From Anaerolinea sp. (GTDB lineage: Bacteria; Chloroflexota; Anaerolineae; Anaerolineales; Villigracilaceae): 44,793 bases of DNA. Shown here in pieces: positions 7,773 to 16,220 of the stretch. Position 1 is the stretch's first letter, and every line of letters starts with the position of its first letter. The position numbers and the translations under genes were made by a program. Below the pieces are notes generated by a model. It saw only the letters and a list, made by a program, of their open reading frames with translations. It was not told the DNA's origin and ran no database searches. Where the stretch lies: contig DYID01000028.1 in the NCBI GenBank assembly GCA_020723805.1, positions 1 to 44,793 on the forward strand, given 5' to 3'.

Positions 7773-8084
7773 TTATTCGGGTTCGATGGTAAATTTCAAG
7801 GGGTAGCCTGCGTTGTTTGCTTCAGTGTGCGCCCGGTTGACACGCCTCTCGGCTTCGGATTTGGCAAGGGTTTGCACGTATGCCGTTCCGTAAAAATGTG
7901 CGGTCAACATGATGTCGGTGGCGCGGTCGGTGGCGAGGTAAAAGACTGTTGTCAGGATATGCACGACAAAGCCCATCGGTGTGACGTGGTCGTTGTGGAT
8001 GATGACGCGGTAGAGCGGTTCGAGTTCGGTCTCGGTTTCTTCGAGTATCTCGATTTCAGGGACGACTTGCAGGTTCATGCCCAT
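7773..8084 (-). CDS. clpS: ATP-dependent Clp protease adaptor protein ClpS
   Basis: The 103-residue protein matches ClpS, which delivers N-degron substrates to a Clp unfoldase. The core is YRVIIHNDHVTPMGFVVHIL; N31 and D32 match the residues that hold the substrate N-terminal amino group, and H63 in TAHFYGTAYV matches the second pocket residue. TLAKSEAERRVNRAHTEANN matches the helix before the last strand. The first 20 residues are acidic and variable, as expected for the flexible tail. Translation could start at M1 or M3; M1 is annotated. No ClpA or ClpC gene lies in the window. The gene ends 12 bp before the heptamer tract and 124 bp before the acyltransferase start. Confidence 0.92.
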   Translation of the reverse strand: MGMNLQVVPEIEILEETETELEPLYRVIIHNDHVTPMGFVVHILTTVFYLATDRATDIMLTAHFYGTAYVQTLAKSEAERRVNRAHTEANNAGYPLKFTIEPE

Positions 8085-8096
8085 ACCACAAACTGC

Positions 8097-8918
8097 TTAC
8101 CATTCATCCGCAAGCTGCGACATTTCCCTGTCGGTGAGTTCGATGTTTACCGCTTCAAAGTTTTCCCTGATGTGCTGCGGCTTGAACGACATGGGTATCG
8201 TAATGACTCGCGGCTGCATGACCAGCCATGCCAGCGCAATCTGGAACGGTGTGGCAGCGTGCGCCTCCGCGATTTGATTGAGTGTGCGGTTGACGCGCAG
8301 GCTCCTGAACTTGACGGGCGAATACGCCGTGACGAGAATGTTGTTTTGTTGGCAGTATTCGATTACGCCGTTGGCAACATAAGACTTGTCCGGCAGGCGG
8401 TAGGGGATTTGGTCGGTGAGGATGGGCGTTTCGGAAAGTTCCTGCGCGCGCTTCAGCCATTTGAGGTTGAAGTTGCTTACGCCCAGATGCCTGACTTTAC
8501 CGTCACGCACGAGTTTGTTCAGCGCCGGAAACGCCTCATCGAGTGTCGAAATGGAACGGGGGGGCCAGTGGATAAGATACAGGTCAATATAGTCCATGTT
8601 CAGGCGGCGCAGCGACCCCTCACACGCTTTGATCACATCGTTATAAGAAAGATGCTCCGCCGCGACCTTGGTTGTGATGAACAAGTCTTCACGCTTTTTC
8701 CCCGATTCGCGTATTGCCCTGCCAACCAGTTCTTCACAGTGACCTGCCGCATAGGCTTCCGCCGTGTCGAAGTGGGTGTAGCCAACCTCCAGGGCGGTGT
8801 GCAGCGCAGTGAGCGATGCTTCATCCAGCTTGGGGTCGGGCGAACTTTCGCCGCCGATTCTCCAGGTGCCAAATCCGATTTTGGGAAGTCGAACGCTGTG
8901 GACGGTTTCGTATTTCAT
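8097..8918 (-). CDS. aldo/keto reductase
   Basis: The 273-residue protein has the AKR catalytic tetrad: D51 and Y56 in HFDTAEAY, K84 in ITTKVAAE and H117 in IDLYLIHWP. The early GFGTWRIGGE and the closing FKPQHIRENFEAV block (NADPH-binding end) also match. It should reduce a carbonyl substrate with NADPH in the cytoplasm; the substrate is unknown. The start was set at the ATG at 8916-8918, giving a normal AKR N-terminus (MKYETVHSVRLPKIGFGTWR). Longer in-frame reading would run into the terminator hairpin at 8942-8970. A TATAAT lies 7 nt upstream of this ATG, supporting a leaderless transcript. clpS follows 12 bp after its stop, so the two may be co-transcribed. Confidence 0.9.
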   Translation of the reverse strand: MKYETVHSVRLPKIGFGTWRIGGESSPDPKLDEASLTALHTALEVGYTHFDTAEAYAAGHCEELVGRAIRESGKKREDLFITTKVAAEHLSYNDVIKACEGSLRRLNMDYIDLYLIHWPPRSISTLDEAFPALNKLVRDGKVRHLGVSNFNLKWLKRAQELSETPILTDQIPYRLPDKSYVANGVIEYCQQNNILVTAYSPVKFRSLRVNRTLNQIAEAHAATPFQIALAWLVMQPRVITIPMSFKPQHIRENFEAVNIELTDREMSQLADEW

Positions 8919-8925
8919 GGCAGAA

Positions 8926-8931
8926 ATTATA
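8926..8931 (-). promoter_or_regulatory. TATAAT -10 box, leaderless start of the aldo/keto reductase gene
   Basis: A perfect TATAAT on the minus strand is separated by 7 nt from the ATG. Transcription should start at the start codon itself. It lies just past the terminator of the upstream operon, as expected for a new transcription unit. Confidence 0.6.
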
Positions 8932-8941
8932 CACTTGGTGA

Positions 8942-8970
8942 AACAAAAACCCGCCTCTTGCGAGACGGGT
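8942..8970 (-). terminator. intrinsic terminator of the 2-oxoacid oxidoreductase operon
   Basis: On the minus strand, ACCCGTCTC, a 4-nt loop and GAGGCGGGT form a 9-bp stem with one mismatch, followed by TTTTTGTTT. It lies about 30 nt after the stop codon of the gamma subunit gene. Confidence 0.88.
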
Positions 8971-8998
8971 GCCTGTTTGCCGATCACTAATTACTGAC

Positions 8999-9547
8999 CT
9001 ACGCTGTGACTTTCTGCGCGGCTTCGTAGCCTCTTTTCAACGCCTCATAGTTCTTCGGTAAGAGATGCTTGTGTCTGGCGGGCAGATGCGCCTCCAGCGC
9101 CTTCTCCACATCCTGCAAGGTCAATTCGGGCAGGGCTGTCAGCAGTGCGCCGACCGCCACCATGTTGAGTAATTTTCTGTCGCCTATCTCTTCGGCGATC
9201 TCGTTGCACGGCACAAAAATGACGTGAATGTCGGTTCGTTTCGCGCCGCGGTCCACCATGGACTGGTTGACGATCAGCGTGCCGCCGGGGGCGAGCAGTT
9301 CTTCGTATTTGTCGAAGGAGGGCAAGTTCAGGGCAATTGCCAGCGGCGGATGTTTTACCAGCGGGGAGCCGATTTCATCGTCTGCGATGATGACCGTGCA
9401 GTTCGCCGTCCCGCCGCGCATTTCGGGACCGTAGGAAGGAATCCACGTCACCTGCCAGCCCGTGTCCATGGCAGCGTATGCCAGTACCTGCCCGCCGAAT
9501 AGGACACCTTGTCCGCCAAAACCTGCGATGATGATTTCTTTTTGCAT
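8999..9547 (-). CDS. 2-oxoacid:ferredoxin oxidoreductase, gamma subunit
   Basis: The 182-residue protein starts [20 protein letters not shown], the hallmark of the gamma (PorG/KorC/VorC) subunit, and continues with [22 protein letters not shown], also typical. The complex oxidatively decarboxylates a 2-oxoacid to acyl-CoA, reducing ferredoxin; the gamma domain contributes to CoA binding and complex structure. It is the last gene of the order ferredoxin, alpha, beta, gamma and is followed by a strong terminator. A 109-bp gap filled by a heptamer tract separates it from beta, whereas alpha and beta are 2 bp apart. Whether the substrate is 2-oxoglutarate, a branched-chain 2-oxoacid or pyruvate cannot be decided from this subunit. 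Confidence 0.92.
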   Translation of the reverse strand: MQKEIIIAGFGGQGVLFGGQVLAYAAMDTGWQVTWIPSYGPEMRGGTANCTVIIADDEIGSPLVKHPPLAIALNLPSFDKYEELLAPGGTLIVNQSMVDRGAKRTDIHVIFVPCNEIAEEIGDRKLLNMVAVGALLTALPELTLQDVEKALEAHLPARHKHLLPKNYEALKRGYEAAQKVTA

Positions 9548-9561
9548 GATTCACTCCGTGA

Positions 9562-9659
9562 AGATAGACAGGTACACACGTAAACAGGTACACAGGGAAA
9601 GGTCACTCGTATCCCGTAACGTGTATCGCCTATCTCCTAACTCGTATCTCACAACGTCA
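9562..9659. repeat. heptanucleotide tract 6 (fourteen units, degenerate)
   Basis: Units in phase include caggtac, acacgta, aacaggt, atcccgt, aacgtgt, atcgcct, atctcct, aactcgt, atctcac and aacgtca. It fills the gap between the beta stop codon (9657-9659) and the gamma start codon inside the oxidoreductase operon. Confidence 0.75.
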
Positions 9660-10427
9660 AACCTTAATTTGCACGACTCCCGCCGCGACCTTGTAATCGC
9701 CGAGCGGATACGCCGGGACCATGTGCTCCTCCACGAATTTCAGCGACTGTACCGGCGTCATGCCCCAGTTGGTCGGGCAGGTGGAAAGCAGCTCGACCAT
9801 CGAGAAGCCCAATCCGCGCACCTGCGTTTCGAACGCCAGTCGGATGGCTTTTTTGGCGAGGCGGATGTTCTTCGGATCGTGCAGCGACCTGCGGACGACA
9901 TACCCTGTTCCATCGAGCGTGGCAAGCATCTCTGCCATGCGGATGGGAAAGCCCTGTGTCTCCACGTCGCGCCCGTTCGGGGAGGAAGTGGTTTTCATGC
10001 CGGGCAGAGTGGTGGGCGCCATCTGTCCGCCGGTCATGCCATAGTTGGCATTGTTGATGAAGATGACGGTGATATTTTCGCCGCGCGCCGCCGCGTGGAC
10101 GATTTCGCCCATGCCAATCGAGGCAAGGTCGCCATCTCCCTGGTAGGTGAAGACAACACGGTCCGGCAGGACGCGCTTGATGCCGGTTGCCATGGCGGGC
10201 GCGCGTCCGTGCGGGGCTTCCACGAAATCGGTGTCGAAATAGTTATAGGCAAAGACCGAGCAGCCGACCGGCGCCACGCCGATGGTGCGGGAAATCAAAT
10301 TCATTTCCTCCAGCACTTCCGCAATCAGGCGGTGCGCTACGCCGTGCGTGCACCCTGGACAATAATGGGTGGGGGTATCGGTAAACGCTTCGGGACGTTC
10401 GTAAACCAGATTGGTGGGAGCAGTCAT
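9657..10427 (-). CDS. 2-oxoacid:ferredoxin oxidoreductase, beta subunit (thiamine diphosphate-binding)
   Basis: The 256-residue protein carries the TPP-binding signature GDGD ([15 protein letters not shown]) with the downstream [17 protein letters not shown], which ends the TPP/Mg motif. N-terminal HYCPGCTHG is characteristic of KorB/VorB-type beta subunits. It hosts the TPP cofactor that forms the hydroxyalkyl intermediate. No extra ferredoxin-type Cys clusters are visible, consistent with electrons leaving through the separate ferredoxin subunit. Its start is 2 bp from the alpha stop, implying tight coupling. The C-terminus abuts the heptamer tract. The family is clear; substrate specificity is open between 2-oxoglutarate and branched-chain 2-oxoacids. 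Confidence 0.93.
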   Translation of the reverse strand: MTAPTNLVYERPEAFTDTPTHYCPGCTHGVAHRLIAEVLEEMNLISRTIGVAPVGCSVFAYNYFDTDFVEAPHGRAPAMATGIKRVLPDRVVFTYQGDGDLASIGMGEIVHAAARGENITVIFINNANYGMTGGQMAPTTLPGMKTTSSPNGRDVETQGFPIRMAEMLATLDGTGYVVRRSLHDPKNIRLAKKAIRLAFETQVRGLGFSMVELLSTCPTNWGMTPVQSLKFVEEHMVPAYPLGDYKVAAGVVQIKV

Positions 10428-10429
10428 TT

Positions 10430-11548
10430 TTACCTCTCAAGAACGGATGCCATGCGTGTCAGCCAGATGTCGCGGGGATCGTGATTGGTTGACCATTGAC
10501 CGGCGGCAATGCGGTGAATCTCCGCCAGAATTTCATCGGGAAATGGAACCACGCCTCCCGTCCGCCCATAAAAGTCCACGGGAACGCGCCCGCGCACAGC
10601 GAGGCGGACATCATCGAACATCTGCCCCATGTTCATCTCAGTCACCAGGAAGCCGCTCACACGTTCCGCCAGTTGGTCAATGACCTGATATGGATACGGA
10701 CTGACGGTGATCGGGCGCAGCAGCCCCACCTTGATCCCCTCCGCCCGCGCCGCGCGCACAGCCGAAAGCGCCACGCGTCCCGCCGTGCCAAAACCCACGA
10801 CGACAAACTCGGCGTCGTCCAGATAGTATTCTTTGTAGCGCACTTCGTTTGCCTGAACTTCCCTCCAGCGTTTGCCCAGGCGGATGTTGGCAACCTCCTC
10901 GGCGGGTGGATCAATATAAATCGAGGAGAGGACGCGTCGTTCGCGGTTGATTGCGCCGTTGGTCGCCCAGTCGAAGTTGCGATCAATGATGGGTTTCATC
11001 TCGGGCATCTCCGCCGGTTCCATCATCTGACCGATGGAGCCATCGAGGATGACCATGCATATCATGCGGTATTTCTCCGCCAGGTCGAATGAAAGCCCCA
11101 TCAAGTCAATGGCTTCCTGCACCGAAGAGGGCGCCAGTACAATGCGCGGATAATCGCCATGACCGCCGCCGTGAACCGCCTGGTTGTAGTCTGATTGCGC
11201 AGGGGCGATGTTGCCGAGCCCGGGTCCGCCGCGCATCACATTGACAACCACTGCCGGCACTTCTGTCCCTGCGATGTATGAAAGCCCTTCCATCATCAGG
11301 CTTATCCCTGGGCTGGAGGAGGTGGTCATCACTCGTGCGCCTGTACACGCCGCGCCATAGACCATGTTGATGGCGCCCAGCTCCGACTCGGCTTGCACAA
11401 AGGCGCGTCCCAGTTCGGGCATGCGCCGCGAGAGATATTCAAGAATTTCGGTTTGCGGGGTGATAGGGTAACCAAAGTAAGCCTGCAATCCCGCACGCAC
11501 AGCGGCTTCGGCGATGGCTTCGTTGCCTTTCCATAATTCTTTGGGCAT
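10430..11548 (-). CDS. 2-oxoacid:ferredoxin oxidoreductase, alpha subunit (KorA/VorA-like)
   Basis: The 372-residue protein matches the alpha subunit: [20 protein letters not shown], the [20 protein letters not shown] block, then [41 protein letters not shown], and a transketolase C-like domain ([31 protein letters not shown]). These regions contact substrate and TPP across the alpha/beta interface. The size fits the four-subunit KorABCD/VorABCD form rather than fused pyruvate:ferredoxin oxidoreductases. It lies between the ferredoxin gene (85 bp upstream, gap partly filled by a heptamer tract) and the beta gene. The complex supplies low-potential electrons and acyl-CoA; the divergent thiolase next to it hints at acyl-CoA metabolism. 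Confidence 0.92.
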   Translation of the reverse strand: MPKELWKGNEAIAEAAVRAGLQAYFGYPITPQTEILEYLSRRMPELGRAFVQAESELGAINMVYGAACTGARVMTTSSSPGISLMMEGLSYIAGTEVPAVVVNVMRGGPGLGNIAPAQSDYNQAVHGGGHGDYPRIVLAPSSVQEAIDLMGLSFDLAEKYRMICMVILDGSIGQMMEPAEMPEMKPIIDRNFDWATNGAINRERRVLSSIYIDPPAEEVANIRLGKRWREVQANEVRYKEYYLDDAEFVVVGFGTAGRVALSAVRAARAEGIKVGLLRPITVSPYPYQVIDQLAERVSGFLVTEMNMGQMFDDVRLAVRGRVPVDFYGRTGGVVPFPDEILAEIHRIAAGQWSTNHDPRDIWLTRMASVLER

Positions 11549-11592
11549 TTGGTTTTCTCCGTTATTGTTCCTTGTAAAAAGTCATGTCATGG

Positions 11593-11641
11593 AAAAGAAA
11601 GAAGAAAGACGAAAGAGATCCTCTTTTCCTCTTTCATCCTT
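11593..11641. repeat. heptanucleotide tract 7 (seven units)
   Basis: Units: aaaagaa, agaagaa, agacgaa, agagatc, ctctttt, cctcttt, catcctt. It begins at the stop codon (11634-11636, minus strand) of the ferredoxin subunit and runs toward the alpha gene. The purine half and pyrimidine half are roughly complementary and could pair. Confidence 0.65.
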
Positions 11642-11879
11642 GCACTGCCGCCGGCGCCTTTGTCACCTCGCGATACACCGTGATCGCCGCATCCGGGCAG
11701 ACCAGCGCACAAATAGCGCACCCCGTGCAGCCGTCCTTGAACGTGTGCGCGGGGTGGTAGCCCTTGGGGGTCAGTCTCGACATGTCCAATTCCATCACCC
11801 CTTGCGGACATGCGTTGATGCACAACTCGCATCCTTTGCAGTACGTGTCGCTTACTTCAATCCAACCTCTGGCAGGCAT
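11634..11879 (-). CDS. 2-oxoacid:ferredoxin oxidoreductase, 2x[4Fe-4S] ferredoxin (delta) subunit
   Basis: The 81-residue protein holds two CX2CX2CX3C motifs at C14/C17/C20/C24 and C51/C54/C57/C61, so two [4Fe-4S] clusters. It is the electron-exit subunit of the oxidoreductase encoded by the next three genes. The start ATG (11877-11879) has GGAGA about 5 nt upstream on the minus strand. It is the first gene of the operon, and the 199 bp upstream form a divergent intergenic region shared with the thiolase gene. The last dozen residues (KAPAAVQG end) lie beyond the cluster domain and are probably flexible. Confidence 0.93.
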   Translation of the reverse strand: MPARGWIEVSDTYCKGCELCINACPQGVMELDMSRLTPKGYHPAHTFKDGCTGCAICALVCPDAAITVYREVTKAPAAVQG

Positions 11880-12078
11880 TGGGTCTCCTTTTTGTGTTGG
11901 GCGTGTTTTGCGCCCTTCGGATATGAGAAGTTTGACAATAATTAGCGAGATTCAACCGCTTTGATTATGGCTTTTTCTCTGCCAAGGGTGTAGTGCCATG
12001 CGTCACACGCTGCATGTACGAAAATCATCCGTTTTGGAGATGGTAGAATCACTTCATCAATAAATCTTGGAGGATGAA
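11880..12078. promoter_or_regulatory. divergent intergenic region between oxidoreductase operon and thiolase
   Basis: About 199 bp separate the two divergent start codons, so both promoters must be here. A TAGAAT at 12043-12048 (plus) could be the thiolase -10 and TTGACA occurs at 11932-11937, but they are not at a usable distance from each other. No convincing operator was found. Confidence 0.4.
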
Positions 12079-13290
12079 ATGACAGACGTTGTCATTGTGG
12101 ATGCAATCCGCACGCCCGTCGGTGCTTTGGGAGGGAGTCTCGCTTCGGTTCGCCCCGACGATATGGCGGCTTTGGTGATCAAGGAAATTGTCCAACGCTC
12201 GAACCTGGATCCCGCCTTCGTGGAAGAGGTCTTCTTCGGTTGTGCCAATCAGGCAGGCGAAGACAACCGCAACGTGGCGCGGATGGCGGCGCTGCTTGCC
12301 GGCTTGCCTGTGGAAGTGGGCGGCGTGACGGTCAACCGGCTGTGCGCTTCGGGGCTGAACGCCATCAATCAAGCCGCGCGGGCAATCAAAGTGGGTGAAG
12401 GTGATGTGTACATTGCCGGCGGTGTCGAATCCATGAGCCGCGCGCCCTACTCGCTCCCCAAAGCGGAGGCTGGCTACTCCTTTGGCAACCTCACCGCCTG
12501 GGATACGGCGCTGGGCTGGCGTTACCCCAACCCCCGCATGAAAGAGATGTATGGCACCGAGTCCATGGGCGAGACCGCCGAAAACATCGCCCGCGAACGT
12601 CCGCACATCACCCGCGAAAAGCAGGATGCCTTTGCTCTGCGCTCACATCAGCGTGCCATCGCCGCCATTGACTCGGGACGCTTCAAAGAGGAGATTGTCC
12701 CGGTGCGCATTCCACAGAAAAAAGGCGACCCGTTGATTGTTGATACTGACGAACGCCCGCGCCGCGACACTTCGATGGAATCGCTTGCCAAACTCAAACC
12801 TGCCTTCGCCAAGGAAGGGGGAACCGTGACGGCGGGAAATTCGTCTGGGTTGAATGATGGGGCTGCCGCCCTGCTCATGATGAGCGCAGAACGGGCGAAG
12901 TCGCTTGGGCTGAAGCCGCTGGTTCGGGTGGTGGCATCCGCCTCCGCCGGAGTCCCGCCGCGGGTGATGGGGTTGGGTCCCGTGCCGGCGACGAGAAAAG
13001 CGCTCCAGCGGGCAGGTCTGCAAATGAAAGACATCGGTCTGGTCGAACTCAACGAAGCCTTTGCCGTGCAGTCTTTGGCGGTGATGGAAGATTTGGACCT
13101 CGACCCCGAGATCGTCAACGTCAACGGCGGCGCAATTGCCATCGGGCATCCGCTGGGTTGTTCGGGCGCGCGGCTGATGACCACCCTCGTTCACGAAATG
13201 CGCCTGCGCGGAAATGTGAGATACGGCTTGGCGACGCTGTGCGTGGGCGTCGGTCAGGGCGAAGCGACGATTGTCGAGTTTATTGGTTGA
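12079..13290 (+). CDS. thiolase family protein (acetyl-CoA C-acyltransferase)
   Basis: The 403-residue protein is a type II thiolase that cleaves 3-ketoacyl-CoA to acetyl-CoA and a shortened acyl-CoA, or condenses two acetyl-CoA. The nucleophile is C89 in [11 protein letters not shown]; the other active-site blocks are [23 protein letters not shown] (catalytic His) and [10 protein letters not shown] (second Cys). The ATG at 12079 was chosen because GGAGG lies 5 nt upstream; a TTG 12 nt earlier is in frame but lies within that site. It is divergent from the oxidoreductase operon. Biosynthetic and degradative members cannot be separated by eye, and the length and VNRLCASG form also suit beta-ketoadipyl-CoA-type thiolases. 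Confidence 0.92.
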   Translation: MTDVVIVDAIRTPVGALGGSLASVRPDDMAALVIKEIVQRSNLDPAFVEEVFFGCANQAGEDNRNVARMAALLAGLPVEVGGVTVNRLCASGLNAINQAARAIKVGEGDVYIAGGVESMSRAPYSLPKAEAGYSFGNLTAWDTALGWRYPNPRMKEMYGTESMGETAENIARERPHITREKQDAFALRSHQRAIAAIDSGRFKEEIVPVRIPQKKGDPLIVDTDERPRRDTSMESLAKLKPAFAKEGGTVTAGNSSGLNDGAAALLMMSAERAKSLGLKPLVRVVASASAGVPPRVMGLGPVPATRKALQRAGLQMKDIGLVELNEAFAVQSLAVMEDLDLDPEIVNVNGGAIAIGHPLGCSGARLMTTLVHEMRLRGNVRYGLATLCVGVGQGEATIVEFIG

Positions 13291-13297
13291 GCAGAAA

Positions 13298-13328
13298 TGG
13301 TCGAAGGTCGAAACTTGACCTTCGACCC
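13298..13328. repeat. heptanucleotide tract 8 forming an 11-bp hairpin
   Basis: Units tggtcga, aggtcga, aacttga, ccttcga follow the thiolase stop codon. GGTCGAAGGTC and GACCTTCGACC are perfect complements around a 7-nt loop. The hairpin is followed by CCTAAAC rather than a U-run, so it is not a classical terminator but could mark or stabilise the mRNA 3' end. Confidence 0.7.
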
Positions 13329-13352
13329 CTAAACATTCAATTGAGATGTTTC

Positions 13353-14507
13353 ATGAAAAAAAACTTATCTTTCCTCTTTCTTCTTTCTTTACTGGTAACT
13401 GCGTGCAGCGCCTCGCCGCAACCTTCGCAGGAAGCGACGCCTGCTCCATACTCACCTGATACCCCCTCACCCTCGCAAATTGACGCGCCCCTGGTTGACT
13501 CGCTGACGTTGATCTCCGTCCAATTCCTCAACTCGCTGGACGGCTGGGGCGTAACCGAAACTCAAATCGTCCGCACCAACGACGGCGGCATCACCTGGTA
13601 CAACGTCACACCGCCCGCTGTGACCGAAACCGGCTACGCGGCAGTCCTTTCGTTGACCGACAACAACCACGCCTGGCTGCTTCTGCCCGACTTTGAAACT
13701 TCTCCGCATAGCGGAATACTCCACCGCACCGCCGATGGCGGGCTTTCATGGAACTCGATTGCAGTTCCCTTTTCCATCGCCGACCTGCACTTCCTCGATG
13801 CAAACAACGGCTGGGCGCTTGCCGATCTCGGCGTGGGAGCCGGCTCCCAGGCTGTTGCCGTCTATCAAACCACCGACGGCGGCGCGGCATGGACACAGAA
13901 ATTCGCCAACGACCCCAACGGCGGCGCAGGCGATTCCCTTCCGCTGGGCGGCTTGAAGGCGGGCATCGCCCCTGTGACCATGCAGACGGCGTTCGTTTAC
14001 GGCGTTACATACGCATCGGGCGCACCCTATCTCTTCCGCACCGATGACGGCGGCGCGAGTTGGAGTCCCGTTTCCCTGCCCCTGCCGAAGGGCGCAGAAT
14101 CTGCCGAGTTGAGTATCGAACGCGGGCAGATGAAGTTCCTCTCGCCAACCGACGGCTTCATTGCCATGCGCCTCACCAGCGAAAATTACCAACTTGCCAT
14201 TTACACCACGCGCGACGGCGGGAACACCTGGACGCTCACGCCCAACATCCTGCCCGGCAGCGGCACGGCTGATTTTGTTTCAGTGGAGGATGCAGTTGTT
14301 TTCAGCGGCGACCAGTTTTACGTCACGCGTGACGCGGCGCGCACCTGGAGCATCGTCCTGCCCGATGTCAAATTTGGCGATATCTTTGCCGGCATGGATT
14401 TCGCCAATACCACGACCGGCTGGGTGGTCACAATGACGCCCACCGGTCAACGCGCCGTGTATCGAAGCGGCGATGGAGGTCTGACATGGTTTCCCATCGT
14501 TCCCTGA
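13353..14507 (+). CDS. lipoprotein with YCF48/BNR-like beta-propeller repeats
   Basis: The 384-residue protein begins with a lipoprotein signal peptide (MKKNLSFLFLLSLLVTAC, lipobox Cys at residue 18) and a Pro/Ser/Thr-rich linker. The rest is a series of blades marked by recurring DGG-x-(S/T/A)W motifs (NDGGITWYN, ADGGLSWNS, TDGGAAWTQ, DDGGASWSP, RDGGNTWTL, GDGGLTWFP) and GWG/GWA turns, as in the YCF48/BNR repeat families. It should be anchored outside the cytoplasmic membrane. Relatives include photosystem II assembly factors, but in non-phototrophs the role is unknown. The ATG at 13353 was chosen because it starts the signal peptide. Its 3' end overlaps the next lipoprotein gene by 22 bp, so the two are probably coupled. 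Confidence 0.85.
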   Translation: MKKNLSFLFLLSLLVTACSASPQPSQEATPAPYSPDTPSPSQIDAPLVDSLTLISVQFLNSLDGWGVTETQIVRTNDGGITWYNVTPPAVTETGYAAVLSLTDNNHAWLLLPDFETSPHSGILHRTADGGLSWNSIAVPFSIADLHFLDANNGWALADLGVGAGSQAVAVYQTTDGGAAWTQKFANDPNGGAGDSLPLGGLKAGIAPVTMQTAFVYGVTYASGAPYLFRTDDGGASWSPVSLPLPKGAESAELSIERGQMKFLSPTDGFIAMRLTSENYQLAIYTTRDGGNTWTLTPNILPGSGTADFVSVEDAVVFSGDQFYVTRDAARTWSIVLPDVKFGDIFAGMDFANTTTGWVVTMTPTGQRAVYRSGDGGLTWFPIVP

Positions 14508-15409
14508 TTTGGACGTTGATTGCCAGCCTGATCCTGACCTCCTGCCGCACTTTCGCTTCTCCCGCCCCGACGCCTGATTCGGCTTCCGAACCAACCTCTC
14601 TCCCCGTAACCGTTACGCCCGCCCCCGATTACGTGACCCGCCTCCGCAACGCCGAATACCAGCTTGGCTTGTCGGACGGTCTGCGCGTCGTGCAGTTGAG
14701 CGACGGCGTGTTTTCGCAAGGGGAAGCCGGCGGCGTGGACTTTACCTCCGTGACCATGACCGACTTCATCGCGCGCGGCGACCTGAACGGCGACGGCGTG
14801 GATGAATATGCCGCAATGGTGGCGGAGAACTACGGCGGGACCGGCACATTCGTCTTTTTGGCGGTGTTTATCGAGGCGGGCGAAAAATTCAAGTTTCAAA
14901 CTTCCGTGCTGGTGGATGACCGCCCATTGGTGAATGAACTCTCGATTAGCGGCGGCGAAATTTTCCTCGACGCTACCATCCACGCCGCGAATGACCCGAT
15001 GTGCTGTCCCACCCTGCGGACGGAGCGGCATTACCGCCTGACCCACAACTACCTGCGTATGTCCGATTACGTCACCTTCACGCCCGACGGCAGACCGCGC
15101 ACGATTACTATTGACTTTCCAGCCAACCGTGCCGAAGTCTTTCGGTCCATTCCCCTCAAAGGCAGTGTGGCAATCGCTCCTTTTGAAAACAACCTCGTGT
15201 ATCGCATCTACGACCTGGGCGGCGTGGAACTTGCCATTGGCTCAATCACGGTTACCGCCGCAGACCCGGGCGCGCCCGGCACCTTCGACCAAACGATTTC
15301 ACTGGGGAATATCCTCTCCGGCGCCGTCATCCGCCTGGAAGTGCAGGATGTCAACGCCGAAGATGGATCGCTTTTTGCGATGGATTCGGTCGAATTGGTT
15401 GTAAAATAA
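14486..15409 (+). CDS. lipoprotein with C-terminal Gmad2-like immunoglobulin-type domain
   Basis: The 307-residue protein has a short lipoprotein signal (SLIWTLIASLILTSC, lipobox Cys near residue 20) followed by a Pro/Ser/Thr linker typical of exported proteins. The middle contains RGDLNGDGVDEYAAMVAENYGG, a calcium-loop-like integrin/FG-GAP-type turn. Residues about 215-307 (VFRSIPLKGSVAIAPFENNL..., YDLGGVELAIGSITV, then a closing strand DSVELVV) resemble the Gmad2 domain found in spore-germination and Chloroflexota surface proteins. It is probably displayed on the outer face of the membrane and may bind a ligand or polymer; function unknown. It overlaps the preceding propeller lipoprotein gene by 22 bp, suggesting a joint role. 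Confidence 0.78.
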   Translation: MVSHRSLIWTLIASLILTSCRTFASPAPTPDSASEPTSLPVTVTPAPDYVTRLRNAEYQLGLSDGLRVVQLSDGVFSQGEAGGVDFTSVTMTDFIARGDLNGDGVDEYAAMVAENYGGTGTFVFLAVFIEAGEKFKFQTSVLVDDRPLVNELSISGGEIFLDATIHAANDPMCCPTLRTERHYRLTHNYLRMSDYVTFTPDGRPRTITIDFPANRAEVFRSIPLKGSVAIAPFENNLVYRIYDLGGVELAIGSITVTAADPGAPGTFDQTISLGNILSGAVIRLEVQDVNAEDGSLFAMDSVELVVK

Positions 15410-15413
15410 GAGT

Positions 15414-15483
15414 GTGATGCGTGGTGCGTAGTACATCTATTCAACCGCAAATCGTAAATCGCAAATCTTCAATCGTAAATCGG
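15414..15483. repeat. heptanucleotide tract 9 (ten units)
   Basis: Units in phase: gtgatgc, gtggtgc, gtagtac, atctatt, caaccgc, aaatcgt, aaatcgc, aaatctt, caatcgt, aaatcgg. It starts 4 nt after the lipoprotein stop and ends at the Shine-Dalgarno of the CBS gene. The aaatcgc unit is shared with tract 10. Confidence 0.85.
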
Positions 15484-15491
15484 AGGAGAGT

Positions 15492-15899
15492 ATGCCCCAC
15501 ACAGTCCGCGATTGGATGTCCAGCCCGGTGGTCGTTGTGGACCCGGATTCGAGCGTGTCCTACGCCCTCACGTTGATGCGCCGCCGCAAAATCCACAGCG
15601 TGGTGGTGGACATCAGCGACAAAAACCCCGCCTACGGAATCGTCACCACTACCGACATCCGCGACAAGATCGTGGCGGCAGACCGCAACCCTGCCGAGAC
15701 GACCGTGCGCGAAATTATGTCGGGTCCCATCATCACGGCAAAACCCGAATGGACGCTCAAGGAATGTTCGCAGGTGATGCAGGAACACCACATTCATCAC
15801 CTCCCTGTGGCAGATGAAAGCGGCACGCTGATTGGGATCATTTCCGCCACCGATATTTTCATGGCGGTGGAGGAAACCGGCTGGAAAGACCGGGGCTGA
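15492..15899 (+). CDS. CBS-domain protein (paired CBS, signalling module)
   Basis: The 135-residue protein is almost entirely one Bateman module made of two CBS repeats: VRDWMSSPVVVVDPDSSVSYALTLM through YGIVTTTDIRDKIV, and VREIMSGPIITAKPEWTLKECSQVM through GIISATDIFMAV. Such stand-alone pairs usually bind adenosine nucleotides and regulate a partner; none is fused here. GGAGGAG sits about 6 nt before the ATG. It is followed by a strong terminator, so it ends the transcription unit. A heptamer tract separates it from the lipoprotein gene. Confidence 0.9.
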   Translation: MPHTVRDWMSSPVVVVDPDSSVSYALTLMRRRKIHSVVVDISDKNPAYGIVTTTDIRDKIVAADRNPAETTVREIMSGPIITAKPEWTLKECSQVMQEHHIHHLPVADESGTLIGIISATDIFMAVEETGWKDRG

Positions 15900-15906
15900 A
15901 TTTGAC

Positions 15907-15933
15907 AGCCGGGAGTTTTACTCCCGGCTTTTT
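15907..15933 (+). terminator. intrinsic terminator after the CBS gene
   Basis: AGCCGGGAGT and ACTCCCGGCT form a perfect 10-bp stem around a TTT loop, followed by TTTT. It begins 8 nt past the CBS stop codon. Confidence 0.92.
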
Positions 15934-15943
15934 CTTCTTAGAA

Positions 15944-16054
15944 AGTGTCTGAAAAGAGATTCCCATTGCTCCGAAAATGCGTAGGATGCGCTCTCTTGCG
16001 CATCCAGCGACGTTAGAGAACGTCGCTTACGCAAAATATCAGTTTTCAGACACT
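15944..16054. repeat. MITE-like element with 12-bp terminal inverted repeats
   Basis: AGTGTCTGAAAA at 15944-15955 and its exact complement TTTTCAGACACT at 16043-16054 enclose two more hairpins (GGATGCGC/GCGCATCC and GCGACGTT/AACGTCGC). No reading frame is supported. A related end, AGACACTCTCTA, occurs at 32082-32093. Confidence 0.7.
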
Positions 16055-16102
16055 CTCTTAGAGAGTATTTTAAAACTGCTGTTTTGCGCGTAAACGACGT
16101 TC

Positions 16103-16172
16103 GCTAGTCCGAAGGACTTCCATTAACTGAGCAGGTGGCTTCAGCCCCGCTCACCCAGTTGGTCTGAGTAGT
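16103..16172. repeat. dispersed repeat, copy 1
   Basis: About 70 bp whose complement matches 31843-31931 closely; that copy has about 20 extra bases in the middle. Shared cores are TGGAAGTCCTTCGGACT and GGGTGAGCGGGGCTG. The rest of the 321-bp gap between the CBS and RNase H genes holds the terminator and the MITE-like element and no further gene. Confidence 0.7.
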
Positions 16173-16208
16173 CCATAAAAAGTATAAGCCCGCACGTCAA
16201 TTTACAGA

Positions 16209-16214
16209 TACAAT
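16209..16214 (+). promoter_or_regulatory. -10-like box, leaderless start of the RNase H gene
   Basis: TACAAT ends 6 nt before the ATG at 16221, so the start codon would be at the transcript's 5' end. Confidence 0.5.
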
Positions 16215-16220
16215 TGGAGC

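Noticed and set aside
11932-11953. TTGACA at 11932 as the thiolase promoter -35
   Set aside because: No -10 hexamer stands 15-19 nt downstream, and it is about 140 nt from the thiolase start.
13305-13325. Hairpin after the first thiolase as an intrinsic terminator
   Set aside because: The 11-bp stem is perfect, but no U-run follows; it is explained by inversion within a heptamer tract.
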